A stretch of DNA of 17,948 nt. Origin: Synechococcaceae cyanobacterium (GTDB lineage: Bacteria > Cyanobacteriota > Cyanobacteriia > PCC-6307 > Cyanobiaceae). Below, in pieces: positions 1-7,204 of the stretch. Location: the NCBI GenBank assembly GCA_947460085.1, contig CANHGA010000010.1, forward strand, positions 1 to 17,948, read 5' to 3'. Position 1 is the stretch's first letter. Each line of letters begins with the position of its first letter. The translations under genes were made by a program, and so were the position numbers. Below the pieces are notes generated by a model. The model was not told where the DNA came from, searched no databases, and saw nothing but the letters and a program-made list of their open reading frames with translations.

Positions 1-822
1 GCTGATCGGCACCACCACCAGTTCCTTCACCCCCTCACCGCCCAGTTCCGCCAGGGCCTCTTCGGTGTAGGGCTTAAGCCACTCGACCGGCCCCACCCGG
101 CTTTGGTAGGCCAGGGTTGAGGGATTGGAGTGGCCCACCAGTTCGCCCAGGCGGTGCATGATTAACTCACTGCAGGCCTGGATTTCGCGCTGGTAGGGAT
201 CGCCCGCTTCCTCCACATAGCTCTTGGGTACGCCATGGGCACTGAAGAAGATGTGGGCCGATCCGGGCTCTTCGCAACCGCGAACTTGGTCGGCGATCAA
301 CCCCGCCATGGCATTGATGTAGCCAGGGTCGTCGTAGTAGCTGCGGATGCAGCGGATGGGGAGCCGCGAAAATGTGGGATCGGCCTGGCGCAGGCGCTTC
401 AGCTCTCGGAAGCTGGAACCACTGGTGCTGATCGAGAAGTGGGGATAGAGGGGTAAGACCACCACCTCTTCAACATCGTCGGCCTTGATGTCTGCGACGG
501 CGGATTCCGTGAAGGGATGCCAATAGCGCATGGCCACGTAGCTGGTGGCATCCACGCCCCGACTGCGCAGTTCGCTTTGCAGTTCGCGGGCCTGTTGTTC
601 CGTAATCCGCCGCAGGGGGGAGCCGCCGCCGATCGAGCGATAGGCCTCCTGGGACTTACCGCTCCGCAGGGTGCTGATCAACCAGGCCAAGGGTTTCTGC
701 AGGGCCGGGTTGGGTAGCCGGATGATTTCCGGGTCGGAAAACAGGTTGTAAAGGAACGGACCCACGTCCTGGATCCGCTCGGGTCCCCCGAGGTTCAGCA
801 GCAGCACGCCAACTTTGGCCAT
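1..822 (-). CDS. hemH: Ferrochelatase, N-terminal 274 codons (3' end outside window)
   Basis: Ferrochelatase inserts Fe2+ into protoporphyrin IX, the last step of protohaem synthesis. Reading from ATG at 822, the protein opens MAKVGVLLLNLGGPE, the typical HemH start. The family signature is visible at about residues 191-208 as FFSAHGVPKSYVEEAGDPY; its His196 is the conserved active-site histidine. The frame is open to base 1, so the gene is cut by the window edge, not broken. Cyanobacterial HemH proteins are usually longer, about 320 to 390 residues, often with a C-terminal chlorophyll-binding-like helix; that part is not visible. A weak GGA lies 7 nt before the ATG. The gene is divergent from the recombinase gene, with 109 bp between the two starts. 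Confidence 0.96.
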   Translation of the reverse strand, partial: MAKVGVLLLNLGGPERIQDVGPFLYNLFSDPEIIRLPNPALQKPLAWLISTLRSGKSQEAYRSIGGGSPLRRITEQQARELQSELRSRGVDATSYVAMRYWHPFTESAVADIKADDVEEVVVLPLYPHFSISTSGSSFRELKRLRQADPTFSRLPIRCIRSYYDDPGYINAMAGLIADQVRGCEEPGSAHIFFSAHGVPKSYVEEAGDPYQREIQACSELIMHRLGELVGHSNPSTLAYQSRVGPVEWLKPYTEEALAELGGEGVKELVVVPIS

Positions 823-931
823 GCCAGGTTCCAAACGGCGCAATGGTTGAGAGCGTAACGCTGCCGGCCCGGCCCTAGCGCAACAGGGGGGCCATCGATA
901 AGGTCTGGCCGGGATTGGAGCGGGCCGGAAG

Positions 932-2167
932 GTGAGCCAGCTAGTAGCAAGCACTCCGCCCGTGGGCACGCAGTTCGAGGCTGTCCTTGCCGAGCAAAAC
1001 GCACTTTTAAATGCGGCTGGCATTGGCCTGCGGTTCGAGAAACGGGGCGAACGGCTAGGCCTGCGGGGCCCACTGCCATGCCGCCAGGGCCGGGCCGCCC
1101 ACCCGGTTCAGCGGATCAGCTTGGGATTACCGGCCACACCGGAAGGGCTGGAGCAGGCCAAAGCCCAACTCAAGGAGATTCTTCGCCAGCTCCAACAGCA
1201 ACGGTTTGATTGGTCGTTCTGGGCCCGCCAGGGCAAGCCCGAATCCAAGCAGCTGCTCGAGGCCAACGGCCCCCGCCCCCAGGAACGGGCTGGGTTCGCC
1301 CCTGTCATTCAGGATTTTGAAGCGGCCTTTTTCAGGGATCCCCGCCGGCGCCGCAATCCGTCAGGGGCGAAAACCACCTGGACCAGCGCCTATCGCCCCT
1401 ACCTGCGCCGCATGGCGGCCCTGGCAGGGGAATCGGGCCTGCCCCTCGATCGCCGACTGTTTGAGGAGGTTCTGGAGAGCTACGAGCCCACCAGCCGCAG
1501 CCGGCAGCAATGCGGCACCGTCCTCGCGGCCCTGGCCCGCCATCGCGCCATTGCCCTACCAGAGGATTGGTCGGAACGGGCGGCTGGTTACGGCTTGCAT
1601 GCCGCCCAATTCCGTCGCCTACCCAGCGATAGCCAAATTGTGGAAGGGATCGAACGGGTGCCCAACCCTGCTTGGCGCCTGGCCTATGGGCTGATGGCCA
1701 CCTATGGCCTGCGCAATCACGAGGTGTTCTTCTGCGACCTCTCGGCCCTGGCCCCTGGCGGCGATCGGGTGATTCGCGTGCTGCCCACCAGCAAAACCGG
1801 CGAGCACCAGGTGTGGCCGTTCCAGCCGGATTGGGTGGAGCGCTTTGGCCTGGAGCAATTGGGGGAAGCTCCCCAGTTGTTGCCCCAGGTCGGCACGGAT
1901 CTGCGGCGCACCACCCTGCAGCAGGTGGGCCGGCGGGTGGCCGAGCAATTCCACCGCTATGGGCTCAACCACACCCCCTACGACCTGCGCCATGCCTGGG
2001 CGGTGCGCACCATTCACATCGGCCTACCCGACACGGTTTCAGCGCGCATGATGGGCCACTCGGTGGCGATTCACACCCGCACTTACCACCACTGGATTAC
2101 CCGGCGCGATCAACAGCAAGCCGTGGATACGGCCCTGGCCCGCCTGGCCCAGGCAAAGGCCGCCTAA
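932..2167 (+). CDS. Phage-type tyrosine recombinase (integrase family), orphan
   Basis: This 411-residue protein has the three-part layout of a phage-type integrase. Residues 33-100 look like an arm-type DNA-binding domain (an FEKRGERLGLRG strand pair, then a helix ending in FDWSFW). Residues 120-215 are a helical core-binding domain. Residues 235-410 are the catalytic domain. Catalytic positions visible are Arg261 (YGLRNHEV), Lys288 (SKTGEH), Arg353 (YDLRHAW), His376 (MGHS) and the nucleophile Tyr385 (HTRTYHHW). The usual His of the box II HxLR motif is Tyr350, a substitution tolerated in some relatives. The start is GTG, with only weak GGAG 11 nt upstream. No excisionase, tRNA or attachment repeat is seen beside it, and its neighbours are hemH and cobO. 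It may be a domesticated recombinase; its target is unknown. Confidence 0.85.
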   Translation: MSQLVASTPPVGTQFEAVLAEQNALLNAAGIGLRFEKRGERLGLRGPLPCRQGRAAHPVQRISLGLPATPEGLEQAKAQLKEILRQLQQQRFDWSFWARQGKPESKQLLEANGPRPQERAGFAPVIQDFEAAFFRDPRRRRNPSGAKTTWTSAYRPYLRRMAALAGESGLPLDRRLFEEVLESYEPTSRSRQQCGTVLAALARHRAIALPEDWSERAAGYGLHAAQFRRLPSDSQIVEGIERVPNPAWRLAYGLMATYGLRNHEVFFCDLSALAPGGDRVIRVLPTSKTGEHQVWPFQPDWVERFGLEQLGEAPQLLPQVGTDLRRTTLQQVGRRVAEQFHRYGLNHTPYDLRHAWAVRTIHIGLPDTVSARMMGHSVAIHTRTYHHWITRRDQQQAVDTALARLAQAKAA

Positions 2168-2210
2168 GCCCCAGGCTGAACCGCCAGAGTGGCAGCCAAG
2201 ATCCTTCCCC

Positions 2211-2918
2211 TTGCCCCCCTTGCCTGACATCACTTCCCCCGGGATCACCCCGGGCGATCTGTTGGCCGCCGACCAGGCCGCCCAGGTCCTTGGTCCTGGT
2301 GGGGATTTGGCCCCGGAAACCGATCAAGATGGCTACAAGCGACGCATGGCCCGCCGCAAGGAGGTCCAACAACAGCGCGTCGGCGAGCGGAACCTGGAAA
2401 AGGGCCTGGTGATGGTCTTCACCGGCGATGGCAAGGGCAAAACCACCGCCGCCCTGGGCCTGGTCCTGCGAACCCTGGGCCATGGCGACCAGGTCGCAGT
2501 GGTGCAGTTCATCAAGGGGGGCTGGCAGCCCGGGGAAGCCAAGGCCCTGGCCCTCTTCGGCGAAGCCCTGCACTGGCATGCCCTCGGCGAAGGCTTCACC
2601 TGGGAAACCCAGGACCGGGATCGGGATCGGGAGTTGGTCCAGCAGGCCTGGCAGACATCGCTCACCTACTTGGCCGATCCAGGCCGCAAGTTGGTGGTGC
2701 TCGATGAGGTCAACGTGGCCCTCAAGCTGGGCTATCTCGCCGTGGACCAGGTGATCGAAGGCCTCTCCCTCAGGCCCGAGCTGACCCACGTGGCCCTCAC
2801 GGGCCGGGGGGCACCAGCGGCCTTGGTGGAGCGGGCTGACCTGGTAACGGAAATGAAATTGGTGCGCCATCCCTTCCGGGAGCAGGGAGTCAAGGCCCAA
2901 CGGGGCATTGAGTTTTAG
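2211..2918 (+). CDS. cobO: Cob(I)yrinic acid a,c-diamide adenosyltransferase
   Basis: CobO/BtuR/CobA enzymes transfer the 5'-deoxyadenosyl group of ATP to the Co(I) corrinoid, a step in cobamide coenzyme synthesis and salvage. The P-loop is GDGKGKTT (residues 72-79), after the conserved strand LVMVFT. A VVLDEVN strand (162-168), TGRGAP (198-202) and the C-terminal HPF...GVKAQRGIEF block are family marks. At 235 residues it is slightly longer than enterobacterial BtuR, owing to the N-terminal extension. The start is uncertain. TTG at 2211 is used here, TTG at 2220 is possible, and the first ATG in frame is at 2346 (residue 46), which would remove the conserved-looking GYKRRMARRKEVQQQR helix. 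It begins 43 bp after the recombinase stop. Confidence 0.93.
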   Translation: MPPLPDITSPGITPGDLLAADQAAQVLGPGGDLAPETDQDGYKRRMARRKEVQQQRVGERNLEKGLVMVFTGDGKGKTTAALGLVLRTLGHGDQVAVVQFIKGGWQPGEAKALALFGEALHWHALGEGFTWETQDRDRDRELVQQAWQTSLTYLADPGRKLVVLDEVNVALKLGYLAVDQVIEGLSLRPELTHVALTGRGAPAALVERADLVTEMKLVRHPFREQGVKAQRGIEF

Positions 2919-2997
2919 GGGGCGGTTGTGACTGCAGTAACGGTTTGGCCGGCAGACCGCAGGGCCGTTGCTACGGTCAGGCAAATAACCAGGTTCA

Positions 2998-3708
2998 ATG
3001 GGTTACAAGCGCGTGCTCCTCAAACTCAGCGGCGAGGCGCTGATGGGCGAGCAGGGCTATGGGATTGATCCAGCGATCGTTCAATCCATTGCCAAGGACG
3101 TCGCCGGCGTGGTGTCCAAGGGCACCCAATTGGCCATCGTGGTGGGCGGCGGCAATATCTTCCGCGGCCTCAAGGGATCGGCCGCCGGCATGGACCGCGC
3201 CACCGCCGACTACGTCGGCATGCTCGCCACGGTGATGAATGCCATCACCCTCCAGGACGGCCTCGAGCAAGCCGGTGTTCCGACCCGGGTTCAGAGCGCC
3301 ATCTCCATGCAGGAAGTGGCCGAGCCCTACATCCGCCGCAAAGCCATTCGCCACATGGAGAAGGGCCGGGTTGTGATCTTTGCTGCTGGCACGGGCAACC
3401 CCTTTTTCACCACCGACACCACGGCTGCCCTGCGGGCGGCAGAGATCGGGGCGGATGTGGTCTTCAAGGCCACCAAGGTGGATGGTGTCTACAACAAGGA
3501 CCCCAACAAATATCCCGATGCCGTTCGCTTCGAAAGCCTCTCCTTCCTCGAGGTGCTGAGCAGCGAGCTGGAGGTCATGGACGGCACCGCCATTGCCCTC
3601 TGCAAGGACAACTCGATTCCCATCGTGGTGTTTGATCTGTTTGGTCCCGGCAATATCGGCCGGGCCGTTTCGGGTGAGCCCATCGGCACCCGCATCCAAC
3701 CTGCCTGA
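2998..3708 (+). CDS. pyrH: UMP kinase
   Basis: PyrH phosphorylates UMP to UDP with ATP, feeding UTP and CTP synthesis; the bacterial enzyme is a hexamer of the amino-acid-kinase fold. The 236 residues match the family length. Visible marks are KLSGEAL with Lys9, the GGGNIFRG nucleotide and phosphate loop (50-57), MDRATADYVGMLATVMNAI (65-83) at the UMP site, AAGTGNPFFTTDT (129-141), and KATKVDGVY (157-165). It starts at ATG, 79 bp after cobO; that gap could hold a promoter, but no confident -35/-10 pair is visible. frr follows after 19 bp, the widespread bacterial pyrH-frr order, so the two are almost certainly cotranscribed. Confidence 0.97.
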   Translation: MGYKRVLLKLSGEALMGEQGYGIDPAIVQSIAKDVAGVVSKGTQLAIVVGGGNIFRGLKGSAAGMDRATADYVGMLATVMNAITLQDGLEQAGVPTRVQSAISMQEVAEPYIRRKAIRHMEKGRVVIFAAGTGNPFFTTDTTAALRAAEIGADVVFKATKVDGVYNKDPNKYPDAVRFESLSFLEVLSSELEVMDGTAIALCKDNSIPIVVFDLFGPGNIGRAVSGEPIGTRIQPA

Positions 3709-3727
3709 CCGAGAGCCGAGCATCGCC

Positions 3728-4267
3728 ATGGATTTGGACGCCAGTATGAGCAAATCGCTGGAATCGACCCAGCGCACTTTCAACACGATCCGCACCGGTC
3801 GGGCGAACCCGTCCCTGCTGGACAAGGTCAGCGTGGAGTATTACGGCGCAGATACCCCCTTGAAGTCGCTCGCGACCATCTCCACCCCCGACGCCCAAAC
3901 GATCCAGATCCAGCCCTTTGATGGCAGCGCCATGGGCTTGATCGAGAAGGCCATCTCCCTGAGTGACTTAGGGCTCACCCCCAACAACGACGGCAAGGTG
4001 ATTCGGATCAATATTCCGCCCCTCACCGAGGAACGCCGCAAGGAGTTCTGCAAACTGGCCGCGAAATATGCGGAGGAAGGCAAGGTAGCCCTGCGCAATG
4101 TGCGGCGCGACGCGATCGATCGCATCAAGAAACAAGAAAAGGATGGCGATCTCTCGGAGGATCAAAGCCGTGATGAACAGGAGAAGGTCCAAAAGGTGAC
4201 CGACAAGTTCATTACCCAGCTCGAAAAACTGTTGGCCGAAAAAGAAAAGGACATCCTCAAGGTTTGA
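3728..4267 (+). CDS. frr: Ribosome recycling factor
   Basis: RRF, with EF-G, splits the post-termination ribosome into subunits. The 179-residue product reads MDLDASMSKSLESTQRTF and then the highly conserved NTIRTGRANPSLLD (residues 20-33), which begins the long three-helix domain. VEYYGADTPL and the PPLTEERRKEFCKLAAKYAEEGKVALRNVRR region are also family hallmarks. The start at ATG 3728 gives the normal family length and has a GAGAGCCGAG purine-rich stretch just upstream. Longer in-frame starts lie inside pyrH and are not credible. The stop codon overlaps the next start by four bases (TTGA), suggesting translational coupling to the flavoprotein gene. Confidence 0.97.
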   Translation: MDLDASMSKSLESTQRTFNTIRTGRANPSLLDKVSVEYYGADTPLKSLATISTPDAQTIQIQPFDGSAMGLIEKAISLSDLGLTPNNDGKVIRINIPPLTEERRKEFCKLAAKYAEEGKVALRNVRRDAIDRIKKQEKDGDLSEDQSRDEQEKVQKVTDKFITQLEKLLAEKEKDILKV

Positions 4268-5442
4268 GCCAGACCCTGGAAACGCCCACCCAAAACTGGG
4301 ATGTGGTCGTTGTTGGCGGCGGCGCTGCCGGCGGCGCTGCCGCCTTCCACCTCGCCAAGGGCGGACGCTCGGTGGTGGTGCTCGAACAGCAGCGCTTCCC
4401 CCGCAGCAAACCCTGTGGCGGTGGCATGGCCGCATCCGTGCAGCGGCTCTTTCCCTTCGATCTGAGCCCTGCCGTTGACTCGGTGATCGAACAGGTGCGC
4501 TTCAGCTGGTGCTTGGAGGATCCCGTCACGGCGGTCCTGGCTGGGGATGCCCCCTTTTGGATCGTTCGGCGCTCCGTGCTCGATGCCTACCTGATCGAGC
4601 AAGCCAAGGCTGCGGGGGCCACCGTTGTCGAAGGCACCACGGTACTTTCGGCCGCTCGCGAGGGCGGCCCTGGGGAGGGCGGCCATTGGCGGGTTCGAAG
4701 TGAAGCCGGCGACTACCGCTGCCGGGCTGTGGTGATCGCCGATGGATCGGGCTCCCAGTTGGCAGCGCAGCTGGGGCTGGGGCCCGCGAAACCCCGGTTT
4801 GCCTCCACCGTGTCGGTGGATCTGGAGGGCCCGGTGGCCGAAAAACACACGGCCTACTTTGAATTTGGCTTGGTCCGCCATGGCTTTTGCTGGGCCTTTC
4901 CGAGGGAAGGGGGCTACAGCATTGGCGTGGGCACCTTTATTGGCCGAGACGCCGCCGATAGCGATGCGGTGCTCTCCCAACTGCTCCCCCGCCTTGGCTT
5001 TGCCGCCGATGCAGGCGAACGGCGCTCCGGCCTGCTGCGGATTTGGGATGGGCACCATGCCCTCCATGGCAGCGGCCCAACGGCAGGGGCCGTGGCCGTT
5101 GGCGATGCGGCCTCCCTGTGCGATCCATTCCTAGCGGAAGGGTTGAGGCCCGCCCTGCTCAGCGGCTGCCGCGCCGCCGCAGCCCTCGAGCGGTGGCTGG
5201 GCGGAGATGCCCAGGCCCTAGAGGATTACACCGCCCAAATGAAAAGGGAGTGGGGCGATTCAATGGCCTGGGGCAAGCGCATCGCCCAGGTCTTCTATCG
5301 CCTGCCGAAGGTGGGCTATCAACTGGGGGTCAAGCGCCCAACGGCACCCCAGCGCATCGGCCAAATCCTCTCGGGGGACATGGGCTATGGCGACATCGCC
5401 CAACGGGTGATCAAGCGACTCCTGTTTCAGAGCAAGAGTTAG
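4264..5442 (+). CDS. Geranylgeranyl-reductase-family FAD-dependent oxidoreductase
   Basis: This 392-residue flavoprotein belongs to the geranylgeranyl reductase branch of the PHBH-type oxidoreductases. An N-terminal Rossmann fold shows DVVVVGGGAAGG (13-24) and the ribose-binding acid Glu41. RFPRSKPCGGG (44-54) is the family signature next to the flavin. ADGSGSQLA (160-168) and FCWAFPREGGYSIGVG (208-223) follow. The second FAD motif is VGDAASLCDPFLAEGL (279-294). Members reduce isoprenoid double bonds or hydroxylate small substrates. It does not look like the canonical cyanobacterial ChlP, whose N-terminus begins differently, so the substrate is unknown and no symbol is given. The TTG start overlaps the frr stop (TTGA), and the two are probably translated as a unit. 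Confidence 0.88.
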   Translation: MSQTLETPTQNWDVVVVGGGAAGGAAAFHLAKGGRSVVVLEQQRFPRSKPCGGGMAASVQRLFPFDLSPAVDSVIEQVRFSWCLEDPVTAVLAGDAPFWIVRRSVLDAYLIEQAKAAGATVVEGTTVLSAAREGGPGEGGHWRVRSEAGDYRCRAVVIADGSGSQLAAQLGLGPAKPRFASTVSVDLEGPVAEKHTAYFEFGLVRHGFCWAFPREGGYSIGVGTFIGRDAADSDAVLSQLLPRLGFAADAGERRSGLLRIWDGHHALHGSGPTAGAVAVGDAASLCDPFLAEGLRPALLSGCRAAAALERWLGGDAQALEDYTAQMKREWGDSMAWGKRIAQVFYRLPKVGYQLGVKRPTAPQRIGQILSGDMGYGDIAQRVIKRLLFQSKS

Positions 5443-5461
5443 CCAAAAGGCCCTAGCTCTT
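5434..5461. terminator. Candidate bidirectional hairpin between convergent genes
   Basis: Arms 5434-5442 (AAGAGTTAG) and 5453-5461 (CTAGCTCTT) pair over nine positions with one G-U wobble, around a ten-base loop that contains GCC-AAAA-GGC. The two arms contain the stop codons of the flavoprotein gene and of the convergent CNB-domain gene. There is no long U-tract on either side, so termination is only a suggestion based on symmetry and location. Confidence 0.4.
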
Positions 5462-5830
5462 TGTGCAGTCCTTGAGCTGGCGCAGCCGTTGATCAATGGA
5501 GCCCAGCAGCTCGATGGCAAACATCGGCGATTCCTGCACGGCAAACAGGAATTTCTCCCGGTTCATCCGCAGGATTTTGCAGCGGCTGAGGGCCTTGGCA
5601 TTGCCATAGCGGCGGTGATCGCTGGTCACCAAAGCTCCCGCGCCAAAGACGTCGCCGGCATTGATCTGCTCATGGCCCTGGTCGCCATTCCAGCTGAGTT
5701 CCACCGACCCCTCGAGCAGGCCGAACATGCAGTTACCCGACTCCCCGGAGGTAAAGATCAGCTCCCCTTCTTCAACGGTGATCACCTCACCGGTGCTGGC
5801 GAGGGCGCGCATGGTGTCGAGGGCATTCAT
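5453..5830 (-). CDS. Stand-alone cyclic-nucleotide-binding-domain (Crp-like) protein
   Basis: The 125-residue protein is a single CNB beta-roll of the Crp/Fnr sensor type: EVITVEEGELIFTSGESG (15-32), MFGLLEGSVELSW (35-47), then INAGDVFGAGALVTSDHRRYGNAKAL and two C-terminal helices. It ends where Crp would continue into its helix-turn-helix, so it has no visible DNA-binding domain. In the phosphate-binding cassette the usual FGE glutamate is Ala64, although Arg73/Arg74 occupy the arginine region, so cAMP binding is doubtful. ATG at 5830 is chosen; TTG at 5842 or GTG at 5836 would add a few residues, and no clear Shine-Dalgarno favours any of them. It lies 50 bp downstream of tal on the same strand. 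Confidence 0.8.
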   Translation of the reverse strand: MNALDTMRALASTGEVITVEEGELIFTSGESGNCMFGLLEGSVELSWNGDQGHEQINAGDVFGAGALVTSDHRRYGNAKALSRCKILRMNREKFLFAVQESPMFAIELLGSIDQRLRQLKDCTKS

Positions 5831-5867
5831 CAGCACACACAAGAATTGGAGAAATCTTTAACTACCG

Positions 5868-5890
5868 GGCCCCACCCAGGTCAAGGGGCC
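5868..5890 (-). terminator. Possible GC-rich hairpin at the end of tal
   Basis: GGCCCC (5868-5873) and GGGGCC (5885-5890) form a six-bp perfect stem with an 11-nt loop. It can extend by two more pairs past one mismatch. It spans the tal stop codon. On the minus strand it is followed by CGGTAGTTAAAGATTT, which is only partly T-rich. It may attenuate readthrough into the CNB-domain gene; the evidence is weak. Confidence 0.3.
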
Positions 5891-7053
5891 GGGAAGCCCA
5901 AGGCGGCGCCCAGGCCTGCTTGCACATCGACGGGCATCAGCCTGCCGTCACGATCGGTGTCGAGGGCATCAAAGACGGCATCGCTGCCCAACCATTCCTC
6001 GCGGCTGATGCAGCCATCGCCATCGAGGTCATTAAGCAAGAGTATTTCGTGCACTGCGTGGCCGAAGGCTGCGCCCCCTTCCAGTTGGGCCAGCCGGTGG
6101 GCGAGCTGGGCCTCCAGGGTTTCGATGGCCTTGGTGAACCCCCGGATGCCCTCGTCCAGCTTTTCTGTTGCCATGGTGTCGGCCTGCAGCATCGACCGGA
6201 ACGCCACCTCATCGAGCTGAATCTGCTCCTGGGTGGGCTGGGGATCAAAGGCGTTGAGCTTGCGCTGCAATTCCCCCTCGGTTTGGCGCAGTTGGTCGAG
6301 TAAGCCAGGGGAGATGGTGAGCAAATCGCATCCCGCCAGCTCGATGATTTCGTCGGTGTTGCGGAAACTCGCCCCCATCACCTCGGTTTTGTAGCCGTAG
6401 GTCTTGAAATAGTTGAAGATCTGGCTCACGGAAAGCACGCCTGGATCTTCCGGGCCCGGATAACTCGATCGGCCGGTGCTTTTCTTGAACCAATCGAGAA
6501 TGCGCCCCACAAATGGAGAAATCAGGGTCACCCCTGCTTCCGCACAGGCCACCGCCTGGGCAAAGCCAAAGAGCAGGGTGAGGTTGCAATGGATGCCCTC
6601 GCGCTCCAGTTTTTCAGCGGCCTTGATACCTTCCCAGGTGGACGCAATTTTGATCAGCACCCGATCGGTGCCAATCCCGGCCATCCGATACAAACCAATC
6701 AGCTTGCGGGCCTTGGCGATGGTGGCTTCGGTGTCGTAACTGAGGCGTGCATCCACCTCGGTTGAGACCCGACCCGGCACGATCTTGAGAATCTCCCTAC
6801 CAAAGGTGACGCAGATTTCATCCAGGGCCTCCCGCACCACCTGTTCGGCAGAGGCATCGGCTCCCATCACCTCTCGACTTTCCTTCAAGGAGCGGTCGAT
6901 TAAATCTTGATAGGTCGGGATCTGGGCCGCGGCCAAGATCAGGGATGGATTGGTGGTCGCATCGCGGGGGGTGAACTGCTTGATCGCATCGATGTCGCCG
7001 GTGTCGGCCACCACCACGGTCATGGCGGCGAGTTGATCGAGCAGGTTGGCCAT
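5881..7053 (-). CDS. tal: Transaldolase with C-terminal EF-hand pair
   Basis: Transaldolase moves a dihydroxyacetone unit between sugar phosphates in the pentose phosphate pathway. Residues 1-325 are a TalB-type (beta/alpha)8 enzyme. Asp17 lies in VVVADTGD, TTNPSLIL is at 33-40, the Schiff-base lysine is Lys135 in LIKIASTWEG, and NLTLLFG and SPFVGRILDW follow. Residues 335-390 add two EF-hand loops. Loop 1 is Asp342-Glu353 (DLDGDGCISREE), with acids at positions 1, 3, 5 and 12. Loop 2 is Asp365-Asp376, with acids at 1, 3, 5 and 12. Both look able to bind Ca2+. The total of 390 residues compares with about 317 for E. coli TalB. It starts at ATG 7053. A 151-bp gap separates it from ftsI upstream, enough for its own promoter. 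Confidence 0.96.
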   Translation of the reverse strand: MANLLDQLAAMTVVVADTGDIDAIKQFTPRDATTNPSLILAAAQIPTYQDLIDRSLKESREVMGADASAEQVVREALDEICVTFGREILKIVPGRVSTEVDARLSYDTEATIAKARKLIGLYRMAGIGTDRVLIKIASTWEGIKAAEKLEREGIHCNLTLLFGFAQAVACAEAGVTLISPFVGRILDWFKKSTGRSSYPGPEDPGVLSVSQIFNYFKTYGYKTEVMGASFRNTDEIIELAGCDLLTISPGLLDQLRQTEGELQRKLNAFDPQPTQEQIQLDEVAFRSMLQADTMATEKLDEGIRGFTKAIETLEAQLAHRLAQLEGGAAFGHAVHEILLLNDLDGDGCISREEWLGSDAVFDALDTDRDGRLMPVDVQAGLGAALGFPAP

Positions 7054-7113
7054 CGGCGTGCAGTTGGGGCATCCCCCTTGTTGGGTTCACGCTAGCCAGT
7101 GCCCCTGAGAAAG

Positions 7114-7186
7114 CCCTCCTGCCTTGGCCAAGCTTGAGGGAACGCCAACACAGGGGACGTCCACACAGGAAGAAACGCCAACAGAG
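7114..7186. repeat. Repeat cluster in the ftsI-tal gap
   Basis: Three imperfect copies of an 11-mer, CGCCAACACAG (7143-7153), CGTCCACACAG (7158-7168) and CGCCAACAGAG (7176-7186), lie upstream of tal. Next to them is a nested inverted repeat: CCCTC (7114-7118) and GAGGG (7136-7140) around the perfect palindrome CTTGGCCAAG (7123-7132). This is upstream of the tal start on the minus strand, a plausible place for an operator or mRNA leader structure. No regulator can be named. Confidence 0.35.
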
Positions 7187-7204
7187 CGGCCAGCCCTAGA
7201 CCCC

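Noticed and set aside
823..931. Attachment site, tRNA or promoter between hemH and the recombinase
   Set aside because: Only short GC-rich repeats and a 5-bp inverted repeat (852-862) are visible; there is no tRNA-like fold, no repeat matching elsewhere in the window and no convincing -35/-10.
1672..2412. Long open frame on the plus strand overlapping the recombinase and cobO
   Set aside because: It is rich in Pro, Arg, Gly and Trp with no domain, and it overlaps two well-supported genes in another frame: a typical GC-rich shadow.
2097..2984. 295-codon open frame antisense to cobO
   Set aside because: It mirrors the cobO codon pattern on the other strand and shows no recognisable motif or start signal.
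3593..3727. Upstream in-frame extension of frr
   Set aside because: It would overlap the end of pyrH by over 100 bp and add residues absent from the family; ATG 3728 gives the normal length.
4162..5067. 301-codon open frame antisense to the flavoprotein gene
   Set aside because: Shadow of a strong coding gene; the composition is that of reversed GC-rich codons.
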